Assembly (NCBI GenBank): GCA_003694385.1
Contig: RFKA01000078.1
Location: forward strand, 1 to 8,091
Source of the DNA: Candidatus Woesearchaeota archaeon
GTDB lineage: Archaea > Nanobdellota > Nanobdellia > Woesearchaeales > UBA525
Length of the DNA: 8,091 nt
Direction: 5' to 3'
The notes under the pieces were generated by a model, which saw only the letters and a program-made list of their open reading frames with translations, was not told where the DNA came from and did not search any database. Position numbers and translations under genes: made by a program. This document shows positions 1-6,486 of the stretch, one piece after another; the stretch's first letter is position 1; each line of letters begins with the position of its first letter.

Positions 1-23
1 CTTGTTGGATCCTCGTTGTTGCA

Positions 24-632
24 TTAGTAGTCGAGGCCGCGCACACCATAGATGCCCTTGTCGAACGGGTGCTTGATCTTCTTCATCTCTGTCACGAGGT
101 CACAGCGCTTCTTCAGTCGCGCCGGTACGTGCTTCCCCGTGATGATGACGTGGACGCCCTGCTCGTCAGCCTCGTCGAGGAGTTGTTCGACGTCCTCGTA
201 GGGGATGAGGCCGAACTGGAGCGCGTAGTTCAGCTCATCAAGCACGAGTAAGAAAGGCTTCTCTGCGAGGAAGCTCTGTGCTTTCTTCAATCCTCGCTTT
301 GCCTTCTCGATGTCGGTGAGGTCGCGCTCGTGCACCTTGCCGAATCGGAGTTGCTCTTGCGCCTCGTCGAGCGAGGCCTTGTTCACACCCTCGACATAGA
401 TGAAATCCTTGTCACCGCTCTGGAAGAAATCAATGTCGAACTCCTCGAGCCGCTTAATCTTCCTGAGGAACTGCGTCTCGCTCGTGTTCCAGTGCTTCAT
501 GAAGAACACCGCGCGCACTTTTTTGCCGGCGCCGAGTGCGCGCAGTATCGTCCCGAGCGCACTGCTCGTCTTCCCTTTCGTCTCCCCACAGAAATTGTAA
601 ATCACGCCAACACCGCGCGTAGACGAATGCAT
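24..632 (-). CDS. cobO: Corrinoid (cob(I)alamin) adenosyltransferase, CobO/CobA/BtuR family
   Basis: Predicted cytosolic enzyme that transfers the 5'-deoxyadenosyl group of ATP to the cobalt of reduced corrinoids, making adenosylcobalamin or its precursor. From the ATG at 632 the protein is 202 aa, a normal length for the family. Visible motifs are the P-loop GETKGKTS at residues 16-23, an aspartate-containing strand LVLDELN near 129-135, VIITGKH near 162-168, and the family-typical C-terminal stretch with TEM, KHPF (about 187-190) and a final aromatic G-L-D-Y. The frame stays open to an ATG at 662 (212 aa). I prefer 632 because a TATA-like CTTATGAAT lies about 30 bases upstream of it, whereas the region upstream of 662 is GC-rich with no box, and family members start shortly before the P-loop. 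It is divergent from the phosphoesterase gene at 702. No other cobalamin genes are in view, so salvage or de novo use cannot be told. Family assignment is firm; exact start is less so. Confidence 0.9.
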   Translation of the reverse strand: MHSSTRGVGVIYNFCGETKGKTSSALGTILRALGAGKKVRAVFFMKHWNTSETQFLRKIKRLEEFDIDFFQSGDKDFIYVEGVNKASLDEAQEQLRFGKVHERDLTDIEKAKRGLKKAQSFLAEKPFLLVLDELNYALQFGLIPYEDVEQLLDEADEQGVHVIITGKHVPARLKKRCDLVTEMKKIKHPFDKGIYGVRGLDY

Positions 633-660
633 CGTCCTAATAAAGCTAACGTTTGTTCTC

Positions 661-669
661 ATTCATAAG
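661..669 (-). promoter_or_regulatory. TATA-like box for the adenosyltransferase gene
   Basis: On the minus strand CTTATGAAT lies about 29-37 bases upstream of the ATG at 632. That spacing would give a very short leader or none, as is common in archaea. The box overlaps the upstream in-frame ATG at 662, which argues against that ATG being used. Weak match to consensus; inferred by eye. Confidence 0.4.
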
Positions 670-678
670 CATTAAGAA
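670..678 (+). promoter_or_regulatory. TATA-like box for the membrane phosphoesterase gene
   Basis: CATTAAGAA is centred about 28 bases upstream of the ATG at 702, the spacing expected for a leaderless archaeal transcript. It abuts the minus-strand box at 661-669, so the 39-base space between the two start codons would hold both promoters. Inferred by eye. Confidence 0.4.
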
Positions 679-701
679 CCCCTCGCGGGCTCCTTGCGGC
701 T

Positions 702-1784
702 ATGCGACGCGCCATGCTGCTGGGGTTCCTCTTGTTGTTCCTCGGTGGGCTCTTCTTCATCAACTGGTACGTGCTGAGCAGGGCGGCGCTCTTCTTCGGC
801 GGCGCTCCCACCTGGCTCGCGTGGTTCACGCTCGGCATGACCTACCTGTACTTCTTCGCGAGCTTTCTCGAGCAGCGCTTCGGAACTCGCGTGACGAGCA
901 GGCTCTACACGGCTGCTGCTGTATGGCTCGGGGCCGTCTGGGTGCTCCTTCCGTTCTTGCTCGCCGCGGAGCTCTTGTTGCTCATTCCCGCCGTTCGTGC
1001 TGCGGGCCTCGCCGCGTACAGCGTCGCGTTTTTCCTCGGGCTCTGGTTTGTCGTGTACGCGTACACGAACGGGAACCGCTTCGAGACGAGACACTACACG
1101 ATTGGGCATGCGCGGGCGAACCCCGTGCGCATCGTGCACCTCAGCGACCTGCACATCGGCCCTGCGCACCGTCGCGGATACCTTGCGCGCGTCGTGAGGG
1201 CGGTGAACCAAGCCAAGCCAGACCTTGTCTGTATCACGGGCGACCTCATCGACCAGCCGGGGAAGCTCACGCCGGAACTCCTCACTCCCCTCAGGCAGTT
1301 GAGAGCGCCAGTCTACTACACGCTCGGCAACCACGAACACTATGTAGGCGTCAGGACAATCAAGGAGCTCATCAAGCACTCGCCACTGCAGCTCCTCGAA
1401 GACGCAGTGGCCATCCACGACGGCATCACCATCATCGGCCTCACGGACAGCGAGGACCGAAATAAAGTTTCTCGGGCACTCCCGCCACTCGCGAGGAAAG
1501 CGAAGAATACGTTCACCCTGCTCCTCTACCACCGGCCTGACGGTCTGGCTGCTGCGGCAGAACACGGCGTCGACCTCATGCTCTCCGGGCACACGCACGC
1601 GGGCCAACTCTGGCCTTTCTCTCTCTTCGTGCGCTTCCGCTTCAGGAACATCAGCGGCTTCGCGAAGCTCAGGGGCACAACGCTCTATACCTCGCCTGGT
1701 ACGGGAACGTGGGGGCCGCCGATGCGGCTCGGTAGCCGCTCCGTCATTACTGTCTTGGATGTGGTGTGCGCGAGCGACCATTAG
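702..1784 (+). CDS. Membrane-anchored calcineurin-like metallophosphoesterase, YkuE-like
   Basis: Predicted integral membrane protein (360 aa) with a dinuclear-metal phosphoesterase domain. Residues 1-121 hold about four hydrophobic segments (near 5-25, 37-55, 71-95 and 98-121). The catalytic domain follows with the full motif set: SDLHIG (D149, H151), TGDLID (D181), LGNHEH (N210, H211), H277 in YHRPDG, and SGHTHAG (H297, H299). All expected metal ligands are present, so it is probably active. This membrane-plus-phosphoesterase arrangement resembles YkuE-type proteins, some of which act on lipid pyrophosphates or phospholipids; the substrate here cannot be read from sequence. It is not Mre11: the membrane segments and the GHTHAGQLWPF form are of the YkuE type. 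The start at 702 is chosen for the TATA-like box 28 bases upstream; a second in-frame ATG at 714 is possible. It precedes the rad50-like gene by 32 bases, but that gene seems to have its own promoter. Confidence 0.88.
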   Translation: MRRAMLLGFLLLFLGGLFFINWYVLSRAALFFGGAPTWLAWFTLGMTYLYFFASFLEQRFGTRVTSRLYTAAAVWLGAVWVLLPFLLAAELLLLIPAVRAAGLAAYSVAFFLGLWFVVYAYTNGNRFETRHYTIGHARANPVRIVHLSDLHIGPAHRRGYLARVVRAVNQAKPDLVCITGDLIDQPGKLTPELLTPLRQLRAPVYYTLGNHEHYVGVRTIKELIKHSPLQLLEDAVAIHDGITIIGLTDSEDRNKVSRALPPLARKAKNTFTLLLYHRPDGLAAAAEHGVDLMLSGHTHAGQLWPFSLFVRFRFRNISGFAKLRGTTLYTSPGTGTWGPPMRLGSRSVITVLDVVCASDH

Positions 1785-1792
1785 CTTTTTAG
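1784..1792 (+). promoter_or_regulatory. TATA-like box / T-run before the rad50-like gene
   Basis: A GCTTTTTAG stretch begins at the last base of the preceding stop codon and is centred about 29 bases upstream of the ATG at 1817. The position fits an archaeal TATA box for a leaderless start. The five-T run could also act as a terminator for the upstream gene. The same CTTTTTA motif recurs before the deaminase gene. Inferred by eye. Confidence 0.4.
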
Positions 1793-1816
1793 TCTCGCCA
1801 AGCTTTGCCTTGCTCC

Positions 1817-3880
1817 ATGCGCCTCCACGCCATCACGCTTGAGAATATTAGGAGCTACACGCATTGCACGGTCACGTTTCCTTCAGGGAGCGTCCTACTC
1901 AGCGGCGATATTGGCAGCGGGAAGACAACAATCCTGCTCGCTATTGAGTTCGCACTCTTCGGCACGCGGCGCGGCGAGCTCTCAGGAGGCATGCTGCTCC
2001 GTCATGGTGCGCGCGCGGGGAGCGTCACGCTCGACGCGACGATTGCGGGGAAACACGTCAGGATTACGCGCACGCTCAAGCGCACGCCGAACGGCGTGGC
2101 CCAAGATGCGGGGGCGCTCACGATTGACGGCACCGTCGTCGAGTGCACTGCGCAGGAGCTCAAGGCGCGCATCCTCTCTCTCCTCAAGTACCCGCCCAGC
2201 CTCCTCACAAAGAAAAGCCTCTTGTTCCGCTATACTGTTTATACACCTCAAGAGGAGATGAAAGCAATCTTATATGAGAAAGCTGACGACCGGCTCGACA
2301 CGCTCAGGAAACTCTTCGCGATGGACACGTACAAGCGTGCGCGCGACAACGCCCTCCTGCTCGTCAGGGAGCTCAAGCGGGATGTCGCCACGCTCACGGG
2401 CCGCCTCGAAGAGCTCAATGCGGAAACGCTGGACGCGAAAAGCATCGAGCAGCGGAAGCAAGAACTCCTCGCTGCGCGCGCGCGCCGCACTGCAGAGCGC
2501 GCGAAACTTGAGCGACGCCTTCGGCAAGAGCAAGAAGCTCTCGCTCAGCTCGAGCAGCAACGGTTCGAACGAGAGGAGCTCATGAAGCGCCAGGCCGTTA
2601 TGCGGACGCGCGCGGAGAGCATGCAGTCGCGTCTCGAGGATTTCGACAAGCAGCTCGCGCGCCTCGCAGAGCAAATTGCTGCCACGGAGCAGCACCTCTC
2701 GCCCGCGGACAGTGATGAAGCGGCTTTGCTGAAGGAGCGCGCCGTGCAGGAGCGTCAAGCAGCACTCATTGAGCAGAAGCGCCGCGCGATTGAGCAGCAG
2801 CGCGCGAAGTACCTCGCGCTCGCGAAGCAGCACGAGGACGTCGTGCACCGTGTCACCAAGCTCGCCGAGTGCCCGACGTGCAAGCAGCACGTCCCTGCGG
2901 AGCACAAGCAACGCATCACGGAGGCGGCGCGCGCCCAAGCAGCGCAGGCACAGCGTAAGCTCGACGAGCTCGCATCGCTAGCGCAACGGCTCGCCGAGAA
3001 AGAAGCGGTGCTCGCGAAGCGCCGCGCCGAAACAGACCAGAAACTCCAGCTCCTCGAGGCGAACAAAGTGAAGCAGGCACAACTCGCAAAGAACAAAGCC
3101 GATTATGCGCGTCTCGAACAAGAGCGCGCGGGGTTCGTGCAGGAACGCGAGAAACTCCTCGACGAGGTACAGCTCCTTGCACAGCAGCTCGCAGCAGTAC
3201 CACCCGTTGCTGCTGCGCAGTACGAGAAAGCAAAGGAGGCGTTGGCCGCGACGCGCGCGGCCCGTGAGCAGGTGCTCGTGCAGCTCGCCGAGCAGGGGAA
3301 AGAACTGGAGCTCCTCGAGAAAGAACTCGCGCGCATCGCGGAGCGAGCGAAAGAGCGGGAACGCGTCGCGGCCGCGCTCGCACAGCAACAGCGGCGCGTC
3401 ACTTGGCTGAGCAAGCAATTCATCAACACTGCCCACGCCATCGAGAAGACTGTGTTCATGAGCATCTACGGCTTGTTCAATGAGTACTTCCGCGACTGGT
3501 TCTCCCTCCTCATCGAGGATGAGACGCTCAGCGTGCGCCTCAACCATGACTTCGCGCCGCTCGTCGTGCAGAACGGCTACGAGACGGAACTCGCGCATCT
3601 CTCAGGGGGTGAGCGGACGAGTGTTGCGCTCGCCTACCGCCTCGCGCTCAACAGGGTTATCAACGAGTTCCTCGACACGATCGAGACGCGCGGCCTCCTC
3701 GTGCTCGACGAGCCAACTGATGGCTTCTCCACGGAGCAGCTTGACCGCGTCCGCGAAGTGCTTGACCGGCTTGCTCTCGAGCAGGTCATCATCGTGAGCC
3801 ACGAGCAGCAGATGGAAGGGTATGTTGACAACGTGATTCGCGTCGAGAAACGTGAGCACGAGAGCATCGTGCACGAGTGA
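1817..3880 (+). CDS. rad50: Rad50-like zinc-hook SMC-family ATPase
   Basis: ABC/SMC-type ATPase (687 aa) of the kind that partners the Mre11 nuclease in double-strand break processing. Motifs in order: N-terminal strand with ENIRSYTHC, Walker A GDIGSGKTT (30-38), Q-loop YTPQEE (Q145), a heptad-rich coiled coil of charged residues, zinc hook CPTC (352-355) at the exact midpoint, the returning coil to about 555, signature LSGGER (595-600), Walker B LLVLDEPTDG (D631, E632) and H-loop VSHE (H662). All ATPase motifs are intact. Each coiled-coil arm is about 190-200 residues, which makes the protein shorter than typical archaeal Rad50 (about 850-900 aa). The frame extends to a TTG at 1805, but ATG 1817 gives the canonical MRLHAITLENIRS start and has a TATA-like box at the right distance. 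No canonical mre11, herA or nurA is in the window. The gene ends 23 bases from a convergent phosphoesterase operon. Bacterial SbcC is the alternative name, but size and archaeal setting favour Rad50. Confidence 0.92.
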   Translation: MRLHAITLENIRSYTHCTVTFPSGSVLLSGDIGSGKTTILLAIEFALFGTRRGELSGGMLLRHGARAGSVTLDATIAGKHVRITRTLKRTPNGVAQDAGALTIDGTVVECTAQELKARILSLLKYPPSLLTKKSLLFRYTVYTPQEEMKAILYEKADDRLDTLRKLFAMDTYKRARDNALLLVRELKRDVATLTGRLEELNAETLDAKSIEQRKQELLAARARRTAERAKLERRLRQEQEALAQLEQQRFEREELMKRQAVMRTRAESMQSRLEDFDKQLARLAEQIAATEQHLSPADSDEAALLKERAVQERQAALIEQKRRAIEQQRAKYLALAKQHEDVVHRVTKLAECPTCKQHVPAEHKQRITEAARAQAAQAQRKLDELASLAQRLAEKEAVLAKRRAETDQKLQLLEANKVKQAQLAKNKADYARLEQERAGFVQEREKLLDEVQLLAQQLAAVPPVAAAQYEKAKEALAATRAAREQVLVQLAEQGKELELLEKELARIAERAKERERVAAALAQQQRRVTWLSKQFINTAHAIEKTVFMSIYGLFNEYFRDWFSLLIEDETLSVRLNHDFAPLVVQNGYETELAHLSGGERTSVALAYRLALNRVINEFLDTIETRGLLVLDEPTDGFSTEQLDRVREVLDRLALEQVIIVSHEQQMEGYVDNVIRVEKREHESIVHE

Positions 3881-3903
3881 CTGCTTGCCGTCTTCGCGCA
3901 TCC

Positions 3904-5112
3904 TCAGACGAAGAACCGTGGGTTGAGGCGCCGCGTCCATTTCCTCGGGTCGAAGACCATGCCCCTACCTATGTATGGGATGAAGCGCGCTTCGAGGCTT
4001 GTGATCGCGCCCGTGTCCGTATCCTGGTTGATGTCGACGAGCCAGTTCCCCACTTCCGCAACAATCGCTCTTTTGCGCATGAAGTCGCTCTGGTTCTCCG
4101 CGCACCCTGACTGGAAGAAGTGGACATTCCTGATGTAGTCGTAACTCGCCTTGTGGTAGTGGCCCGCATTCACGAACTGGGGCTTTTCGCCACCCTCCCA
4201 CGACTCGATAATCTTCTGTGGGCGCAGGCTCTTCGCGTAGGCCGTGCCGCCGCCGGCGTGCATGTTCCTGATGATCGCGTACTTCCCGTTCTTTGGGAGC
4301 TCGAGCGTGCTCTTCGGGTAGGGCTTGATGCCGTGGAGGTGTTGTTCGCCGTCCTCCGAATGCTGCAGGTGCGTAAGGTCTTCGAGGTTTGGCTCCCGGT
4401 AGGAATTATAGAGCAGTCCTTTCCCCGGGATGAGCGCCATGTCAAACTCGATGTAGCCGCCGAACACGAGGTCGTGCCGCCCGTACTTCTCAGCGAGCGC
4501 CTGCGCGATTTCGACGACGTCAATACCCTCTCGTTGCCACCACCACCCCTCGTGGTCGTCGCCGCCGACGAGGAGCGTCGTGACGCCTTCTACATAAGGG
4601 TATTCATAGAGGAAGATCTTCATCTGTTCTGAGAACCCCCACGCGCTGGTTGTGCGGTTGAAGCGCGCGTTCCCATCCAGCCAGTTGCCGCCGTGCAGCA
4701 CGATGGAGTATCCTTCGTTTGCGCAAAGCTTGTAGAAATCATGGAGTGGCCCCTTGCGGTTCACGTCTGTGTGGTGCACACTCCCGAGGTGTGAGTCCGC
4801 AGTGAGGCCGATGCGTGTGTGGGATGCGTCGTAGCCTTGCGTGTCGATAATTCTCGCCCGCTCTTTCGGGACGCGGACAATGTCTTCTTGGAACGCCTCT
4901 GGCACGTCGATGCGCTCGGCGAGTTTTCCTTTTGCTCCTGCTTCGCGAGCAGCGGCGAACGCATCGCGAATCTCTTGTGGGGAGCGCCCATACTTGCTCG
5001 AGAGCTGCCCGATATTATAGACGCGCTCCGGCCCACTGAGCTCTTCATAAATCGCGCGCTCGAGCGGGCTGAGCTGATCCACTGTGCGTTTCCCTATGCG
5101 TTTGCGTCTCAT
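3904..5112 (-). CDS. HTH-containing calcineurin-like phosphoesterase with altered metal-site motifs
   Basis: 402 aa, no signal or membrane segment. Residues 1-60 are basic and then form a likely helix-turn-helix (VYNIGQLSSKYGRSPQEIRDAF, about 31-52, shown in outline). Residues 98 onward form a calcineurin-like phosphoesterase fold: ADSHLG (D106, H108), a motif II variant GGNWLDG (N143, D146) where Asp is usual at 143, a motif III variant GGDDHEG (D186, H187) where Asn is usual at 186, a candidate H285 in NMHAGGGTAY, and AGHYHKA (H318, H320). Most ligands are present, so metal binding and catalysis are plausible. The HTH suggests a nucleic-acid substrate or target, by inference. It is the downstream gene of an operon: its ATG overlaps the TGA of the paralog upstream (ATGA at 5112-5109), and a GAGG about 10 bases upstream could serve as ribosome-binding site. 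The ends of this gene and of rad50 face each other 23 bases apart. I do not recognise a named family; Mre11-like or viral-type phosphoesterases are candidates. Confidence 0.8.
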   Translation of the reverse strand: MRRKRIGKRTVDQLSPLERAIYEELSGPERVYNIGQLSSKYGRSPQEIRDAFAAAREAGAKGKLAERIDVPEAFQEDIVRVPKERARIIDTQGYDASHTRIGLTADSHLGSVHHTDVNRKGPLHDFYKLCANEGYSIVLHGGNWLDGNARFNRTTSAWGFSEQMKIFLYEYPYVEGVTTLLVGGDDHEGWWWQREGIDVVEIAQALAEKYGRHDLVFGGYIEFDMALIPGKGLLYNSYREPNLEDLTHLQHSEDGEQHLHGIKPYPKSTLELPKNGKYAIIRNMHAGGGTAYAKSLRPQKIIESWEGGEKPQFVNAGHYHKASYDYIRNVHFFQSGCAENQSDFMRKRAIVAEVGNWLVDINQDTDTGAITSLEARFIPYIGRGMVFDPRKWTRRLNPRFFV

Positions 5113-6359
5113 CGTCGCTTCCTCGCAGTCGGGTTCGTGCGCCGGTACGCCTTGTGTTGTTCGTAGAATTCTCTATTGAAGAACACCACGGGTGAGAAGA
5201 CCGCCGCGAAGCGCTGGTCATTCGTCTTGTCCTCTCCCGGCCCCGGGACCTTGAGCGTGATAATCGTTCCTGCAACGTCGGCGTGCTGCCGGCGGTTCAC
5301 CATACTCGGCGTCTGCTCTTTGAAACCCCCGATTTGCGCCCCCCAAATTTCTCGTTCCATAAGCCACTCCACCTGCATGAAGTGCCCGAGCGTGAGGAGG
5401 TCCGGCTTTGTACCTCCTTGGAGGCTCTGCACCATCTTCTGGAGTGGGTAGCTTCGCGCGTAGGGCGTGCGGCCAGAGCCATGAGCCATGTGGACGAGCG
5501 CATACAATGTTTTCTTTTTCCCGCGTGGCGTAATGTACTGTACGGGTACCTTGACGTTTGCCGAGCCATGCCCAATATAGATGAGGTCCTCTCTGCCGTG
5601 CGCGGCGAGGACGTTCTGAAGGTAGGCGCCGACCTCGAGTTTCTTCGTGTTGATGAACTTCCCTTCACAGTCGGGGGCTGTGATGAAGTAGGTAGTGATG
5701 CCGTCAACGGCGGGGTAATTCTTCGCGAGGTATTCTGCCTGTTGTTCGAGGCTCTCGAAGCGGATCTCTCCCTTCGTCGCCTTCGTTGGCGGGCCTGCAA
5801 TGATGTCGCCATGGTGGAGCACGGTTTTGACGCCTCGCGCGGCGAGCACGTGGTAGTACGCAAGGAGTGCGTCGTCCCGGAAGCCGATGTTGCCGAGTTC
5901 CGTGTTCGCGATTGCGCCGAAGCGCGTATCGATGAGTGTGAAGCGGCCTTCTCTTCGGGAGGGGAATGCTGACGCGTCAAGCGTGAGGTCGCCTGATTCG
6001 AAATGCGTGCTGAGCTGGTAGTAATCGCCATCCTCGTTATATATTGGGTTGTACACTCCTTCCTTGCGGAGCCGTGTCAGGATGCGCGCGACATCATTAG
6101 TCGTGACTGAGACGTCTCCTTTGTCTGCCTTTTGGAGCTGTTGCGTAAGCCTGTTGGCGAGCCGTTCTATAGTGTTCTGCTCTGAGTCGCGGCTCAGCAT
6201 CTTGACGAGCCGTTCTTCGAGAAATGCTTCTGTGCGCGGCGGGAATGGCCCGTCGCGCTCGACGGGCTTGAGTCCCTCCTTGCTTCGCCGACGCGCCCAG
6301 TACTCGCGCATCTTCCGTGCCTGTTCTTCCCGCTGCGCTTTCGTCCACTTACGAGGCAT
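5109..6359 (-). CDS. Winged-helix protein with a degenerate calcineurin-like phosphoesterase domain
   Basis: 416 aa, paralogous to the gene that follows it. Residues 1-30 are strongly basic (MPRKWTKAQREEQARKMREY onward, ending in WARRR), residues about 60-115 look like a winged helix (VSVTTNDVARILTRLRKEG, then a short wing ending YYQL), and 138-400 align with the phosphoesterase domain of its neighbour. The active-site motifs are eroded: IDTRFG (D144 kept, His replaced by R146), HHGDIIAG (D185 kept, second Asp replaced by A188), TAPDCEG (228-233) instead of GNH-D/E, and LGHFMQVEW (H326 kept, second His replaced by M328). Shared non-catalytic blocks such as H-G-x-G-x-T-x-Y-A (293-301) followed by QKMVQSLQGG show the homology. 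The likely role is a non-catalytic partner, regulator or DNA-binding subunit of the downstream phosphoesterase, by inference. It is first in the operon, with a TATA-like box about 65-75 bases upstream and a GGGGTGG stretch just before the ATG as possible ribosome-binding site. Not a named family to me. Confidence 0.75.
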   Translation of the reverse strand: MPRKWTKAQREEQARKMREYWARRRSKEGLKPVERDGPFPPRTEAFLEERLVKMLSRDSEQNTIERLANRLTQQLQKADKGDVSVTTNDVARILTRLRKEGVYNPIYNEDGDYYQLSTHFESGDLTLDASAFPSRREGRFTLIDTRFGAIANTELGNIGFRDDALLAYYHVLAARGVKTVLHHGDIIAGPPTKATKGEIRFESLEQQAEYLAKNYPAVDGITTYFITAPDCEGKFINTKKLEVGAYLQNVLAAHGREDLIYIGHGSANVKVPVQYITPRGKKKTLYALVHMAHGSGRTPYARSYPLQKMVQSLQGGTKPDLLTLGHFMQVEWLMEREIWGAQIGGFKEQTPSMVNRRQHADVAGTIITLKVPGPGEDKTNDQRFAAVFSPVVFFNREFYEQHKAYRRTNPTARKRR

Positions 6360-6373
6360 TCGTCCACCCCGTA

Positions 6374-6384
6374 GTGGTTACCAC
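6374..6384. promoter_or_regulatory. Short palindrome in the phosphoesterase operon leader
   Basis: GTGGT-T-ACCAC is a perfect 5-bp inverted repeat with one central base. It lies 15-25 bases upstream of the winged-helix phosphoesterase ATG, downstream of its predicted promoter. It could be an operator, possibly for autoregulation by the HTH proteins, but arms this short also occur by chance. Confidence 0.2.
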
Positions 6385-6420
6385 CCAACACCCTTCGCGC
6401 ATGGTGGGGTTTCTCGAGAC

Positions 6421-6434
6421 GCAAAATATATAAC
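6421..6434 (-). promoter_or_regulatory. TATA-like box for the phosphoesterase operon
   Basis: The AT-rich stretch reads GTTATATATTTTGC on the minus strand within an otherwise GC-rich region. Transcription would start near 6400 and give a leader of about 40 bases before the ATG at 6359, enough for the GGGGTGG ribosome-binding candidate. It differs from the leaderless pattern of the other genes. Inferred by eye. Confidence 0.4.
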
Positions 6435-6445
6435 TTGGGTATAAA

Positions 6446-6457
6446 ACCTATATAATC
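6446..6457 (+). promoter_or_regulatory. BRE/TATA-like promoter of the AbrB-PhoU gene
   Basis: ACCTATATAATC contains a good TATA box (TATATAAT, 6449-6456) preceded by purine-rich AAAAC, as a BRE would be. The box centre is about 34 bases upstream of the ATG at 6487, giving a leader of under 10 bases. A second AT-rich patch at 6464-6473 lies too close to the start to be the TATA box. The 127-base space between 6359 and 6487 thus carries divergent promoters. Confidence 0.5.
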
Positions 6458-6486
6458 TTTAGGAAATTATATTCCTGGGGTTTTTG

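Noticed and set aside
672..1781. 369-codon minus-strand open frame opposite the membrane phosphoesterase gene
   Set aside because: It is the antisense shadow of a gene with full catalytic motifs; its translation is low-complexity, rich in Arg, Glu and Pro, as expected from GC-rich antisense sequence.
702..1784. Possibility that the membrane phosphoesterase is Mre11 for the adjacent rad50-like gene
   Set aside because: It has about four N-terminal membrane segments and YkuE-type motif context, and lacks the layout of Mre11.
2270..3598. Long minus-strand open frames across the rad50-like gene
   Set aside because: They are antisense to a gene with every expected ATPase motif and reflect the coiled-coil codon bias in GC-rich DNA; no domain was recognised.
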